64,000 bases of DNA. It comes from JALORV01 sp963780715 (lineage in GTDB: Bacteria; Pseudomonadota; Gammaproteobacteria; Burkholderiales; Burkholderiaceae_F). The DNA is taken from positions 1 to 64,000 of the forward strand of contig CAWADK010000027.1 in the NCBI GenBank assembly GCA_963780715.1. The letters run 5' to 3'. This document shows positions 8,144 to 17,059 of this stretch, piece after piece (position 1 is the first letter of the stretch; each line of letters starts with the position of its first letter). Position numbers and translations under genes: made by a program. A model generated the notes under the pieces. The model did no database searches and was not told where the DNA came from. It was given only the letters and a program-made list of their open reading frames with translations.

Positions 8144-9261
8144 CAGCTCTGAACCAGCTTGCGGTTGGCCGAGATCGACATCAGTATCCCGCACGCCATG
8201 CCGAGCGTGACCAGCGCCGTGCCGCCGTAGCTGATGAAGGGCAAGGGCACGCCCACCACCGGCAGGATGCCGCTCACCATGCCCATGTTGACGAAGGCGT
8301 AGGTGAAGACGATGAGCCCGATGGCGGCGGCGAGCAGACGGGCAAACAGCGTCGGCGCGTTGAGCGCGATCGCCAGTGCCCGCCAGATGAGCGCGCCGAA
8401 CAGCAGCAGCAGAACCACGTTGCCGACCAGTCCGAACTCCTCGGAGTAGACCGCGAAGATGAAGTCACTCGTGCGTTCGGGGATGAATTCGAGATGGGTC
8501 TGGGTGCCCTGCATCCAGCCCTTGCCGAACACGCCGCCCGAACCGATCGCGATCATCGCCTGCAGCGTGTGGAAGCCCTTGCCCAGCGGATCGGTCGACG
8601 GATCGATCAGCGTCAGGACGCGTTCGCGCTGGTAATCGTGCATCAGGGTCCACGCCAGCGGCAGGGACGCGATACCGGCCACGATCATCACGGCGAGCCA
8701 TTTCCACGGCAGTCCGGCGAAGAAGATGACAAACGAGCCTGCGGCGAGCACCAGCAGGGCGGTGCCCAGGTCGGGCTGCTTGGCAATCAACGCGACCGGC
8801 ACCAGCACGATGACGCCCGCGACGATGAAATCTAGCGTACGCAGACCGCCCTCGCGCTTGTGGAAGTACCACGCCAGCATCAGCGGCAACCCGAGCTTCA
8901 TGATCTCCGCCGGCTGGATGCGCCCGATGCCGATGTCGAGCCAGCGCTGCGCCCCCTTCACGATCACGCCGCCCACCGCGGTGGCCACCAGCAGGCCGAC
9001 GCCGACCAGATAGATCGGCACCGCGAGCCGCATCAGGAGCTGCGGCGACAGATTCGCCATCACGAACATGATGGCCAGCGCGACACCAAAGTTGCGCAGC
9101 TGGTCGGTGACACGCCAAGGGAAATCGTTGCCGGCCGAGTACAGCGTCACGAGCCCGATGACGCCAAGGCAGCCGACGATGGCGAGCAGCGCCGGGTCGA
9201 ACACCGTGACGTAGGGCCGGACCATCATGCCGACGCGGCGCGCGATCGATACTTGCGTCAT
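8143..9261 (-). CDS. rodA: Rod-shape peptidoglycan glycosyltransferase RodA
   Basis: 372 residues, SEDS family, with about ten membrane helices. RodA polymerises lipid II into glycan strands for lateral wall growth, in a complex with PBP2. Family marks seen: FDPALLAIVGCLGVIGLVTLYSAG near the N-terminus, KGAQRWLDIGIGRIQPAEIMKLGLP in the large loop, QPDLGTALLV, and the C-terminal PFISYGGTAL. The ATG at 9261 overlaps the mrdA stop by four bases (ATGA), so synthesis of the two partners is coupled. It is followed by rlpA with a one-base overlap. Length is normal for the family. Confidence 0.97.
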   Translation of the reverse strand: MTQVSIARRVGMMVRPYVTVFDPALLAIVGCLGVIGLVTLYSAGNDFPWRVTDQLRNFGVALAIMFVMANLSPQLLMRLAVPIYLVGVGLLVATAVGGVIVKGAQRWLDIGIGRIQPAEIMKLGLPLMLAWYFHKREGGLRTLDFIVAGVIVLVPVALIAKQPDLGTALLVLAAGSFVIFFAGLPWKWLAVMIVAGIASLPLAWTLMHDYQRERVLTLIDPSTDPLGKGFHTLQAMIAIGSGGVFGKGWMQGTQTHLEFIPERTSDFIFAVYSEEFGLVGNVVLLLLFGALIWRALAIALNAPTLFARLLAAAIGLIVFTYAFVNMGMVSGILPVVGVPLPFISYGGTALVTLGMACGILMSISANRKLVQS

Positions 9262-11258
9262 CGCGTGCTCCGAGTCGACGTCGCCGGAGCGACCGCGACC
9301 GTGCGTGGCACTTCTTCCTCGTCGTCGCCGTCGTCCGGAACGGCCGGTCCGGCGGGCTTCTTGCCAAGCAGGTAGTAATCGATCGCGGCGCGGGCGATCG
9401 GTGCCGCCGCGCGCGCACCGAAGCCGCCGTTTTCAACCAGCACGGCGATGGCGATCCTGGGATCTTCGGCCGGCGCAAAGGCGATGAACAGCGAGTGGTC
9501 GCGGTGGCGTTCGGCCGTGCGTGCCTCGTTGTACTTCTCCCCCTGCTTGATGCTGATCACCTGCGCCGTGCCCGTCTTGCCGCCAACCTTGTACGGCGCT
9601 CCCTGGAAGGCGACGCGCCCGGTCCCGCTGATGTTGACGTCGACCATCGCATCGCGGACGAACTTCATGTGCTCGGGCTTCACCGGTATGCGATAGCTCT
9701 CCTTCGGCACCGTCAGCCGCCGCTCTCCGGTGCGCAGGTCTTCCACTTCCTTGACCAGGTGGGGCTTCATGACGACGCCGTCGTTGGCCAGGTTGGCCGT
9801 CGCATGGGCCAGCTGCAGCAGCGTGAACGAGTTGTAGCCCTGCCCGATGCCGATCGAGATCGTCTCGCCGGGATACCACTTCTGCTTGAAGCGGCGTTCC
9901 TTCCAGGCGGTCGAGGGCAGGATTCCGGTCTGCTCGCCCTCGACATCGATGCCGGTGATCTGGCCGAAGCCCCAGGGCTTCATGAAGTCGTGGATCGTGT
10001 CGACGCCGAGGTCGTTCGCGACCTGGTAGTAGTAGATGTCGCTCGACTTGACGATCGAGCGGTGCATGTCGACCGCACCGAGAGGTACCTTGTTCGAATC
10101 GCGGAACACGCGGTTGCCGAACACGAACGTGCCGCCATCGTGGATCACGGTATCGGTCCGGCGCTTGCCGGTTTCGAGCGCGGCCAGCGCCAGAAATGGC
10201 TTGTAGGTGGAGCCGATCGGGTAGGTGCCGCGCAGCGCGCGGTTGAGCAGCGGCTTGTCCGGATCGTTGTTCAGTTCGTCCCAGTTCTTCGGGTCGATGC
10301 CGTCGACGAACAGATTGGGGTCGAAGGTCGGCATCGACACGAACGCCAGCACGTCGCCCGTCTTTGGCTCGATCGCGATCAGCGCGCCGCGGCGGTCACC
10401 AAAGGCCTGCTCGACCACACGCTGCAGTTCGATGTCGACCGACAGCGTGAGGTTGTTGCCCGGCATCGGCGCGGCACGCTTCAGCGTGCGTACGGCGCGT
10501 CCGCCGGCCGTGATCTCGACTTCCTCGACGCCGGTGACGCCGTGCAGCTCGGGCTCGTAACTCTGCTCGATGCCCAGTTTCCCGATGTGCTCCGTGCCGT
10601 GATAGGCGGCTGGATCGCTCATCTTCTCGATGCGCTCCAGGTCGCGCTGCGAGATGCGGCCGATGTAGCCCAGCATGTGCGACCCGGTCTGCCCCAGCGG
10701 GTAATCGCGGAACAGACGTGCACGCAGGTCCACGCCCGGGAAGCGGAAGCGCTGGGCCGTGAAGCGCGCCACTTCCTCGTCGCTGAGACGGGTCCGGATC
10801 GGGACGGTGTCGAAACGCTTCGTGTCCTCAAGGAGTTTGCGGAAACGACGTCGATCGCGCGGCTGGATGTCGACCACCTGCGCCAGCCGATCGATCGTCC
10901 CGTCGAGGTCCGCCACCTTCGAGGGCGTGACCTCGAGCGTATAGGCCGAGTAGTTGCGGGCGATGATGCGGCCGTGACGGTCCTTGATCAGCCCACGATT
11001 CGGCGTGACCGGCAACACCGCGATCCGGTTGAGTTCGGCCCGCGCGAGATATTCGTCGTGCTTGAGGACCTGCAGCCAGGCAAAGCGGGCACCCAGCAGC
11101 GCGAAGCAGCCAATGACGAAGGCCATCGCGACCAGCACACGGAGTCGGAAGTAGTGCACTTCGCGCTCAGGGTTGCGCAGCGCGGACGAACGCGGGCCGA
11201 ACGACAGATCGTCGCTACCGAAACGGCGACGGCGGCGCAGCCAGGTTCTATTCGGCAT
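9258..11258 (-). CDS. mrdA: Penicillin-binding protein 2 (peptidoglycan transpeptidase)
   Basis: 666 residues, class B PBP that crosslinks new glycan made by RodA during elongation. N-terminal basic cytoplasmic stretch, one signal-anchor helix (about residues 40-60), then the pedestal domain and transpeptidase domain. The catalytic motifs are GSTYKPF (SxxK), SSD within IVKSSDIYYY (SxN type) and KTGTAQV (KTG). The C-terminus has a short acidic, Val/Pro-rich tail. It is the first gene of mrdA-rodA-rlpA. It is separated from mreD by 1.1 kb that carries a gene on the other strand, so it probably has its own promoter in the 313-base gap upstream. Confidence 0.97.
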   Translation of the reverse strand: MPNRTWLRRRRRFGSDDLSFGPRSSALRNPEREVHYFRLRVLVAMAFVIGCFALLGARFAWLQVLKHDEYLARAELNRIAVLPVTPNRGLIKDRHGRIIARNYSAYTLEVTPSKVADLDGTIDRLAQVVDIQPRDRRRFRKLLEDTKRFDTVPIRTRLSDEEVARFTAQRFRFPGVDLRARLFRDYPLGQTGSHMLGYIGRISQRDLERIEKMSDPAAYHGTEHIGKLGIEQSYEPELHGVTGVEEVEITAGGRAVRTLKRAAPMPGNNLTLSVDIELQRVVEQAFGDRRGALIAIEPKTGDVLAFVSMPTFDPNLFVDGIDPKNWDELNNDPDKPLLNRALRGTYPIGSTYKPFLALAALETGKRRTDTVIHDGGTFVFGNRVFRDSNKVPLGAVDMHRSIVKSSDIYYYQVANDLGVDTIHDFMKPWGFGQITGIDVEGEQTGILPSTAWKERRFKQKWYPGETISIGIGQGYNSFTLLQLAHATANLANDGVVMKPHLVKEVEDLRTGERRLTVPKESYRIPVKPEHMKFVRDAMVDVNISGTGRVAFQGAPYKVGGKTGTAQVISIKQGEKYNEARTAERHRDHSLFIAFAPAEDPRIAIAVLVENGGFGARAAAPIARAAIDYYLLGKKPAGPAVPDDGDDEEEVPRTVAVAPATSTRSTR

Positions 11259-11571
11259 GGGGACGGATGCAGGCGCAAGCGGCGGGCGCGGCGGGCCGCC
11301 GTGGCAACGGCATCAAACCACGGTCTCGCACTCGAAGGGGCGGCGGAAGAAGCGCAGGCAATAGATCGCTCGATTATAGGAGCGCCGCCCTCACCGCCAT
11401 GCTCGGAAATCCGGCCGGATCGACGCCCGGTCCCGGCGAGCCGCCGGGCTGCGGTCTGCCGCCGGAGCCTTGGGCTGCCGTCGATGCTGCCGCCAACGTC
11501 TTTCGCGGCCCGGTTTGACACTCCACAACGCGGATTTGTCATCCGCGGCGATGATGAAACAAGGAGTGTTT
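11259..11571. other. Divergent intergenic region between mrdA and a lipoprotein gene
   Basis: This 313-base gap holds no credible gene. It must contain the promoter of mrdA on the minus strand and that of the lipoprotein on the plus strand. An AT-richer patch around 11361-11376 (ATAGATCGCTCGATTATA) is the best candidate for a -10 region, but no convincing -35 partner was found. A clear ribosome-binding site (AAGGAG, 11561-11566) belongs to the plus-strand gene. Confidence 0.4.
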
Positions 11572-12159
11572 ATGGGCCGAACAATGCGGTCCCGAGTGTC
11601 CTTGTTCCTTCTTGTCGCTGTCACCGTAGCCGTCGTCGGCTGCGCTGAACTGCTGCCGAAGTCGGCCGTGCGGACGGAAGTGCAGTGGCAGACCTTTGAC
11701 GACGCCAAGGCGCTGGTCGAAGCCATCCAGCCCTACAAGACGACCAAAGCCGATCTGGCCGGCCTCGGGCTCTCGGGCGTCAACCCGGCCGTGACCCTGC
11801 TTTCCCACGTCGAAGTGGCGGTCCGGTTCCCGATCGGCGGCGTGATCAACGCGTCGGACGTCGATCCCGGCATTCGAGACTGCCTGATCGCGGGCAAGGG
11901 CTGCAGCGGCTACCAGTTGAACATCAAGCACATCAATAACGACCGCGTCGGCAACTTCTGGCTCGACGCTCTCCGCTTCCGGCGCGAGACCGAGTCGCGC
12001 GGCTGGACCTTTACCGCACTGATCCTGTTCGTCCAGGATCGCGCGGTTTATGCCGTCTATGGCGGGCAGCCCAACGTGCTCGAACTCCAGGTCGACCGCA
12101 ATCCGCTTGGTCCGTTCCAAGGCTGGGGCGACTGGGTCGTCGGGACGATCACGCCGTAA
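11572..12159 (+). CDS. Conserved hypothetical lipoprotein
   Basis: 195 residues from the ATG at 11572, chosen because AAGGAG lies five bases upstream. The signal peptide is typical (MGRTMRSR, then a hydrophobic core) and ends in lipobox VVGC. The mature part contains the repeated pattern VNPAVTLLSHVEVAVRFPIGG and a C-terminal segment about its own expression range (AVYAVYGGQPNVLELQ). I do not recognise a named domain. It interrupts the mre/mrd wall cluster on the opposite strand, so its placement there does not by itself imply a wall-related role. It is followed by a palindrome-rich spacer and the convergent mreD. Confidence 0.7.
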   Translation: MGRTMRSRVSLFLLVAVTVAVVGCAELLPKSAVRTEVQWQTFDDAKALVEAIQPYKTTKADLAGLGLSGVNPAVTLLSHVEVAVRFPIGGVINASDVDPGIRDCLIAGKGCSGYQLNIKHINNDRVGNFWLDALRFRRETESRGWTFTALILFVQDRAVYAVYGGQPNVLELQVDRNPLGPFQGWGDWVVGTITP

Positions 12160-12370
12160 ACGGAGGCGCTCCTCGTGTACGCGAGCCCTATGGGCTCGCA
12201 CGTGCACTCGTCGCGGCACGCTGCGCTTCGCTCGCCGCTCAGGACTGACTTGTCGGCTGCGCTCCGGAGCGCAGCCGACAAACCAGTCTCGGGCGTTTCG
12301 CGCAAGGCGCGAACCGTACCGCCGCGAGCTCACGTGCGACCCGAAGGGTCGCGTAAGTGAGCGGCGCAAG
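12160..12370. repeat. Convergent spacer with palindromes and two copies of a REP-like element
   Basis: Between two convergent stops. It contains a REP-like hairpin at 12177-12205 (CGAGCCCTATGGGCTCG core) and a perfect 32-base palindrome at 12250-12281 (arms TTGTCGGCTGCGCTCC). There is also a short hairpin TTCGCGC-AAG-GCGCGAA at 12297-12313, and a second REP-like copy at 12331-12355 in inverted orientation. The 12331-12355 copy is identical over 25 bases to the reverse complement of 35363-35387. The whole stretch may act as a bidirectional terminator, but no U-run follows the hairpins. Confidence 0.7.
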
Positions 12371-12970
12371 TTAAATTGGTCGCGTCTCGTCCCGATCCAC
12401 CGGCCGCCGCTGGGGCGCCAGCAGCAGCCACGCGATCAGCGGCCAGATGACGGCACCGACGAGGCTCTGCGCAAAGTAGATCCAGCCGGGCCACTCGCCG
12501 CCGACCCACATGCGGATCGCGAGCGAGGCGAGCTGCGACAGCAGCAACAGGGGCAGGATGTGGACCGCCTGGGCACCCAATGGGAACCACTGAATGCGAC
12601 GGTGCAGGGTGATCGCCCCATAGGACACCAGCGTATAGGCCAGCGCGTGCTGGCCGAACAGCGCGCCTTCGTGCACATCCATCAGCAGTCCGAACACGAA
12701 TGCTGCGCCCATGCCGACGCGCCGCGGCTGGTGCACGTTCCAGAACACGAGCGCCAGGGCGAGGAAATCGGGCGCCACGGGAGCCCGGCCCCAGGGCATC
12801 AGGTTCAGCAGCAGCGCCACGATGAGCGAAAACCAGATGAACAGCGGGTTCGCCGGCCGCAGCAAGTACTCGCGGCGCGACAGCCCACGATCGATGGCTT
12901 CAATGGGGTCCGTTGCGCGCAGCGCGAAGGAGTCGCGCACCCAGCGCTGCACGCGCACGATCGCGTTCAT
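12371..12970 (-). CDS. mreD: Rod shape-determining protein MreD
   Basis: 199 residues with about five hydrophobic helices after a ~40-residue cytoplasmic N-terminus. MreD is the small membrane partner of MreC in the elongasome. Family marks include PDFLALALVFWNVHQPRRVGMG and GLLMDVHEGALFGQHALAY, the conserved centre of MreD. The ATG at 12970 overlaps the mreC stop by four bases (ATGA), giving translational coupling. In many relatives mrdA follows directly; here a lipoprotein gene on the other strand separates them. Confidence 0.95.
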   Translation of the reverse strand: MNAIVRVQRWVRDSFALRATDPIEAIDRGLSRREYLLRPANPLFIWFSLIVALLLNLMPWGRAPVAPDFLALALVFWNVHQPRRVGMGAAFVFGLLMDVHEGALFGQHALAYTLVSYGAITLHRRIQWFPLGAQAVHILPLLLLSQLASLAIRMWVGGEWPGWIYFAQSLVGAVIWPLIAWLLLAPQRRPVDRDETRPI

Positions 12971-13869
12971 CGCTTGCCGCCTCCCCGTCGCACGGGAACC
13001 TCTGTCGGGGCCGGGCCCGGCGCTGCCGGCAACGTCGACGGCTCGATCAGCAGCACCAGCAGATAGGTGTGATTCTCGACGCCGGCAGAAGGCGACAGCA
13101 CGATGCGGGCGAACTGATCCTTCGCCGCCCGCTCGACCGCGATGACCTTGCCCACGGGGAGCCCGACCGGATAGACGCCGTCGAGCCCTGACGTGACGGC
13201 GACATCGCCATTTTCGACATCCGCGTTGGCCGCCATGAAGCGCAGGTCGAGCGTGCCCGGGTCGGCGCCGCCGAATGCGACGCCGCGCAGGCCGTTGCGC
13301 ACGATCTGGATCGGGATCGATTGATCCTTGTCGGTCAACAGCGTGACCTCGGAGGTGTTGCGGAACACGCGCGTCACCTGTCCGACAATGCCGACATCGT
13401 CGATGACGGGGCTGCCGGCGCGCACGCCGTCGTCAGTCCCGACATGCAGCACGAGCTTGTGCGAAAAGCGGTCGCGCGATTCGTAGAGCACCGTGCCGAG
13501 GACGGCGTTGTTGCGCACGCGCTCGCGGGCCGACAACAGTTTGCGCAGCCGATCGTTTTCCTGCTCGGACTGCTTCGCCTGCAGCAGCGCCTGCGCACTT
13601 TCCACCTGCTGGCGTTTCAGCGCCTCGTTTTCCCGCTGCAGCGTCGAGACCGACGTGAAGTAGTCGCCGACGGCGTCGACGAGGCGGCCGGGCACCAGCA
13701 GCGCCTGCTGCACGGGATAGAGCACGACACCAACGCCGACGCGGACCGTCTCGAGCGCCTTGATCCGCGAGTCGATGATGATCAGCGCGATGGCCAGGAA
13801 AGCGAAGAACGCCAGCCGCGCGCGTGCGGACACGCCCTGGTTGAACAGCGGTGGGGGGGCGTATTCCAT
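12967..13869 (-). CDS. mreC: Rod shape-determining protein MreC
   Basis: 300 residues. N-terminal cytoplasmic start (MEYAPPPLFNQG), one membrane anchor at about residues 18-36, a coiled coil rich in Gln and Glu (about 70-110) and two beta-barrel subdomains in the periplasm. Recognisable segments: AVLGTVLYESRDRFSHKLVL, GSPVIDDVGIVGQVTRV and GLDGVYPVGLPVGKVI. MreC organises the elongasome by contacting PBP2 and MreB. It overlaps mreD and lies 126 bases after mreB, across two hairpins that may tune expression. Confidence 0.96.
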   Translation of the reverse strand: MEYAPPPLFNQGVSARARLAFFAFLAIALIIIDSRIKALETVRVGVGVVLYPVQQALLVPGRLVDAVGDYFTSVSTLQRENEALKRQQVESAQALLQAKQSEQENDRLRKLLSARERVRNNAVLGTVLYESRDRFSHKLVLHVGTDDGVRAGSPVIDDVGIVGQVTRVFRNTSEVTLLTDKDQSIPIQIVRNGLRGVAFGGADPGTLDLRFMAANADVENGDVAVTSGLDGVYPVGLPVGKVIAVERAAKDQFARIVLSPSAGVENHTYLLVLLIEPSTLPAAPGPAPTEVPVRRGGGKR

Positions 13870-13877
13870 TATCCAAG

Positions 13878-13950
13878 CGCGCGAAAGTGCAAACCTACTT
13901 TCGCGCGACTAGTTTGCGAAAAATCGGTGGCGGAGCCACACGATTTTTCG
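13878..13950 (-). promoter_or_regulatory. Tandem hairpins between mreB and mreC
   Basis: Read on the minus strand, two strong hairpins follow the mreB stop. The first has perfect 10-base arms CGAAAAATCG (13917-13926 with 13941-13950) and an inner GTGGC/GCCAC stem. The second has perfect 11-base arms CGCGCGAAAGT (13878-13888) with ACTTTCGCGCG (13897-13907) and ends only nine bases before the mreC start. Neither has a classic U-tract. By position they could reduce transcription or protect the mreB message, so that MreB is made in excess over MreC and MreD. That role is inference. Confidence 0.55.
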
Positions 13951-13995
13951 AGGCAAGGGCAGGAGAGGGGCCGACGTGTCACTGCGCCGGCGGCG

Positions 13996-15039
13996 TCAGC
14001 CGGTGGCGAAGATAGTGCCGAGCTTGTCCATGCGCTCGAGCGCGATGCCGCAGCCGCGCACGACGCAGGTCAGCGGCTCTTCGGCCACGACGACCGGCAG
14101 GCCCGTTTCTTCCATCAGCAGCCGGTCGAGGTCGCGCAGCAGCGCGCCACCGCCCGTGAGCATCATGCCGCGGTCGGCGATGTCGGCACCGAGTTCCGGC
14201 GGCGTCTGCTCGAGTGCGATCTTCACGCTGGAGACGATCTGGTTCAGCGGATCGGTCAGCGCCTCGAGAATCTCGTTCGAGCTGATGGTGAAGCTGCGCG
14301 GAATGCCTTCGGACAGATTGCGGCCCTTGACTTCCATCTCGCGCACTTCGGAACCGGGAAATGCCGATCCGATTTCCTTCTTGATCAGTTCCGCAGTCGG
14401 CTCGCCGATCAGCATGCCGTAGTTGCGGCGGATGTAGTTGATGATCGCTTCGTCGAACTTGTCGCCGCCGACGCGCACGCTGCCCTTGTAGACCATGCCG
14501 CCCAGCGAGATCACGCCGACCTCGGTCGTGCCGCCGCCGATGTCGACCACCATCGAGCCCGACGCTTCCGATACCGGCAGCCCGGCACCGATCGCCGCGG
14601 CCATCGGCTCCTCGATCAGGAACACCTGCGATGCGCCTGCAGCTTCAGCCGATTCCTTGATCGCGCGCCGCTCCACCTGAGTCGAGCCGCACGGCACGCA
14701 GATGATGATGCGCGGGTTCGGCGCGAACAGGCTCGACGGATGCACCATCTTGATGAACTGCTTGAGCATCTGCTCGGTGACGGTGAAGTCGGCGATGACA
14801 CCGTCCTTCATCGGGCGGATCGCCTCGATGTTGCCGGGCACCTTGCCGAGCATCTGCTTGGCTTCCTTGCCGACCGCCTGGATCGTGCGCTTGCCGTTGG
14901 GCCCGCCTTCCTGGCGGATTGCAACGACCGAAGGCTCGTCGAGCACGATGCCCTTGCCACGCACGTAGATCAGCGTGTTGGCCGTGCCGAGGTCGATCGC
15001 GAGGTCGTTGGAAAAATAGCTGCGGAGAAAACCGAACAT
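13996..15039 (-). CDS. mreB: Rod shape-determining actin homologue MreB
   Basis: 347 residues from the ATG at 15039 (MFGFLRSYFSNDLAIDLGTAN), the normal family start; the frame is open far upstream but not coding. Actin-fold ATPase that forms membrane-bound filaments directing lateral wall growth. The N-terminal amphipathic MFGFLR, phosphate-1 motif DLGTANTLIYV, phosphate-2 region VVDIGGGTTEVGVISL and adenosine motif MLTGGGALLRDLD are all present. It heads mreB-mreC-mreD and is divergent from gatC. Length and motifs are fully normal. Confidence 0.98.
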   Translation of the reverse strand: MFGFLRSYFSNDLAIDLGTANTLIYVRGKGIVLDEPSVVAIRQEGGPNGKRTIQAVGKEAKQMLGKVPGNIEAIRPMKDGVIADFTVTEQMLKQFIKMVHPSSLFAPNPRIIICVPCGSTQVERRAIKESAEAAGASQVFLIEEPMAAAIGAGLPVSEASGSMVVDIGGGTTEVGVISLGGMVYKGSVRVGGDKFDEAIINYIRRNYGMLIGEPTAELIKKEIGSAFPGSEVREMEVKGRNLSEGIPRSFTISSNEILEALTDPLNQIVSSVKIALEQTPPELGADIADRGMMLTGGGALLRDLDRLLMEETGLPVVVAEEPLTCVVRGCGIALERMDKLGTIFATG

Positions 15040-15251
15040 GACTGCCTTTTGTGGCTGTATTGCGTCCCGGGGCGCGCCGCGCGTCGGCGCTGCATTTCCC
15101 CAGAGGCGCGCAGAGTCTGGGAAGAATGCGCGATGATAAACTAAACACGCAACAAACTCGCTGCAAGCACTTGTTTTGAAAGGCTTCCGCAGCGCACTAA
15201 TCCCCCGCAATTCCGCGCCCGCAACCCACACCGCCATTCCCTCGCCCGCCC
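15040..15251. promoter_or_regulatory. Divergent promoter region mreB / gatC
   Basis: This 212-base spacer separates the mreB start (minus) from gatC (plus). The AT-richest part is 15135-15180. On the minus strand a TTGCAG box is followed 17 bases later by TAGTTT, a possible weak sigma-70 promoter for mreB. On the plus strand GATAAACT around 15134 could serve gatC. Neither match is strong. I see no gene in the spacer. Confidence 0.35.
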
Positions 15252-15539
15252 ATGTCGCTCGATCTTGCGCAAATCCGCCGCGTCGCCGATCTCGCCCGCA
15301 TCGATGTGACCGATGCCGAGGCCGAGCGCGTGCTCGCTCAGCTGAACGACATCTTCCGGATGATCGAGCGCATGCAGGCCGTCGATACCGATGGCCTGGA
15401 ACCGATGGCGCACCCGCTCGGCGGCGCGCAGCGGCTGCGAGACGATGCTGTAACCGTCGGCGACGAGCGCGCCGGCAACCTCGCCAATGCGCCCGAGCAG
15501 CAGGACGGGCTGTTCCTCGTTCCGCGGGTGATCGAATGA
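15252..15539 (+). CDS. gatC: Aspartyl/glutamyl-tRNA amidotransferase subunit GatC
   Basis: 95 residues, full length for the family. GatC is the small scaffold of the GatCAB complex that converts misacylated Glu-tRNA(Gln) or Asp-tRNA(Asn) to the amidated form. Typical sequence: IRRVADLARIDVTDAEAE at the start, the central LNDIFRMIERMQAVDTDGLEPMAHPL, and the end FLVPRVIE. First gene of a gatC-gatA-TPR-gatB unit on the plus strand; gatA starts 31 bases after its stop. Presence of GatCAB implies indirect amidation for Gln and/or Asn tRNA in this organism. Confidence 0.97.
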   Translation: MSLDLAQIRRVADLARIDVTDAEAERVLAQLNDIFRMIERMQAVDTDGLEPMAHPLGGAQRLRDDAVTVGDERAGNLANAPEQQDGLFLVPRVIE

Positions 15540-15570
15540 GCGTCGCAGCGCGCAGCGCCGAGGCTCGCCG

Positions 15571-17052
15571 ATGAGCGCCAGTCCGGATCTCGCTCAGGCC
15601 ACGTTGGCCGATCTGTCGCGCCTGCTCGCGGCACGGCAGGTTTCGGCCACGGAACTGGCGCGCGCCTACCTCGCGCGAATCGAGGCGCAGCGCGGGCTGA
15701 ACGCCTTCCTGGATGTACGTCCGGAGATCACGCTGGCCCAGGCGGCGGCGGCCGATGCACGCTTTGCCCGCGGCGACGCCACGCCGTTGACGGGCATTCC
15801 GATCGCGCACAAGGACATCTTCGTCACCAGGGACTTCGCCTCGACCGCTTCGAGCAGGATCCTGAAGGGATACATGAGCCCGTTCGACGCAACGGTGGTC
15901 GATAACCTGTCGCGGGCCGGCATGGTGACGCTCGGCAAGCTCAACTGCGACGAGTTCGCGATGGGCTCGAGCAACGAGAACAGCGCCTACGGCAACGTGC
16001 TCAACCCGTGGGACCACGGCGCCGTGCCCGGAGGCTCGTCCGGAGGATCGGCCGCCGCGGTGGCCGCGCGCATCGCCCCGGTGGCCACCGCCACGGACAC
16101 CGGCGGGTCGATCCGCGAACCCGCCGCGTTCTCCGGCATCACCGGCACCAAGCCGACCTACGGGCGGCCGTCACGCTGGGGCATGATCGCCTTCGCCTCC
16201 AGCCTCGACACCGCCGGCCTGATGACGCAGACGGCCGAGGACGCCGCGCTCGTCTTCAACGCGATGCTCGGCTTCGATCCGAAGGACTCGACCAGCCTCG
16301 ACCGCCCGGCCGAGGACTACACCCGCTCGCTCGGCATGTCGGTCAAGGGTCTGAAGATCGGCGTGCCCAAGGAGTTCTTCGGTACCGGCCTGCAGCCGGA
16401 TGTCGAAGCGGCGGTCCGCGCGGCGCTGGCCGAGTACGAGAAACTCGGCGCGAAGCTGGTGCCGATCTCGCTGCCCAACGCCGAACTCGGCATTCCCGTC
16501 TACTACGTCATCGCCCCGGCGGAAGCCTCGAGCAACCTGGCGCGCTTCGACGGCGTGCGCTATGGCCATCGCGCGGCGAAGTACACGGATCTGAAGGACA
16601 TGATCCGCAAGTCGCGCGCCGAGGGCTTCGGCGACGAGCCGAAGCGGCGCATCCTGATCGGCACCTACGTGTTGTCGCACGGCTACTACGACGCGTACTT
16701 CATCAAGGCAATGAAGGTGCGGCGCCTTATCGCCAACGAATTCCAGCGCGCGTTTGCCGAGTGCGACGTGATCGCCGGGCCTGTGACCACCAGCGTGGCG
16801 TTCGGCTTCGGGGAGAAGGCGGCCGATCCCGTGGCGATGTACATGGCCGATCTGTACACGGTGCCCGGGAGCCTGGCAGGCGTGCCTTCGATGAGTATTC
16901 CCTGCGGCTTCGGCACCGGTCCGGTGAACAGCCGCCGGCCGGTCGGACTACAGCTCATTGCGAACTACTGCGAAGAAGCCAAGCTGCTTGGCGTGGCGCA
17001 CGCCTACCAGTTGGCGACCGACTGGCATCGGCGACTGCCACCGGGCGCCTGA
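15571..17052 (+). CDS. gatA: Aspartyl/glutamyl-tRNA amidotransferase subunit GatA
   Basis: 493 residues, amidase-signature family. GatA releases ammonia from glutamine for GatB. The catalytic Lys-Ser-Ser triad is visible: Lys in PIAHKDIF, and the two Ser in the signature VPGGSSGGSAAAVAA and TDTGGSIREPAAFSG. GTKPTYGRPSRWG follows as expected. The C-terminal part (SMSIPCGFGTG, GLQLIANY) is complete. The stop is seven bases before the next ATG, so the following TPR gene is almost certainly co-transcribed. Confidence 0.98.
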   Translation: MSASPDLAQATLADLSRLLAARQVSATELARAYLARIEAQRGLNAFLDVRPEITLAQAAAADARFARGDATPLTGIPIAHKDIFVTRDFASTASSRILKGYMSPFDATVVDNLSRAGMVTLGKLNCDEFAMGSSNENSAYGNVLNPWDHGAVPGGSSGGSAAAVAARIAPVATATDTGGSIREPAAFSGITGTKPTYGRPSRWGMIAFASSLDTAGLMTQTAEDAALVFNAMLGFDPKDSTSLDRPAEDYTRSLGMSVKGLKIGVPKEFFGTGLQPDVEAAVRAALAEYEKLGAKLVPISLPNAELGIPVYYVIAPAEASSNLARFDGVRYGHRAAKYTDLKDMIRKSRAEGFGDEPKRRILIGTYVLSHGYYDAYFIKAMKVRRLIANEFQRAFAECDVIAGPVTTSVAFGFGEKAADPVAMYMADLYTVPGSLAGVPSMSIPCGFGTGPVNSRRPVGLQLIANYCEEAKLLGVAHAYQLATDWHRRLPPGA

Positions 17053-17059
17053 CGGACCG

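Noticed and set aside
9495..11648. Very long plus-strand open frame across mrdA
   Set aside because: It is the antisense of the strongly conserved PBP2 gene and shows no recognisable protein features.
13321..15144. Long plus-strand open frame across mreC and mreB
   Set aside because: Antisense to canonical genes; composition rich in Arg, His and Asp typical of shadows.
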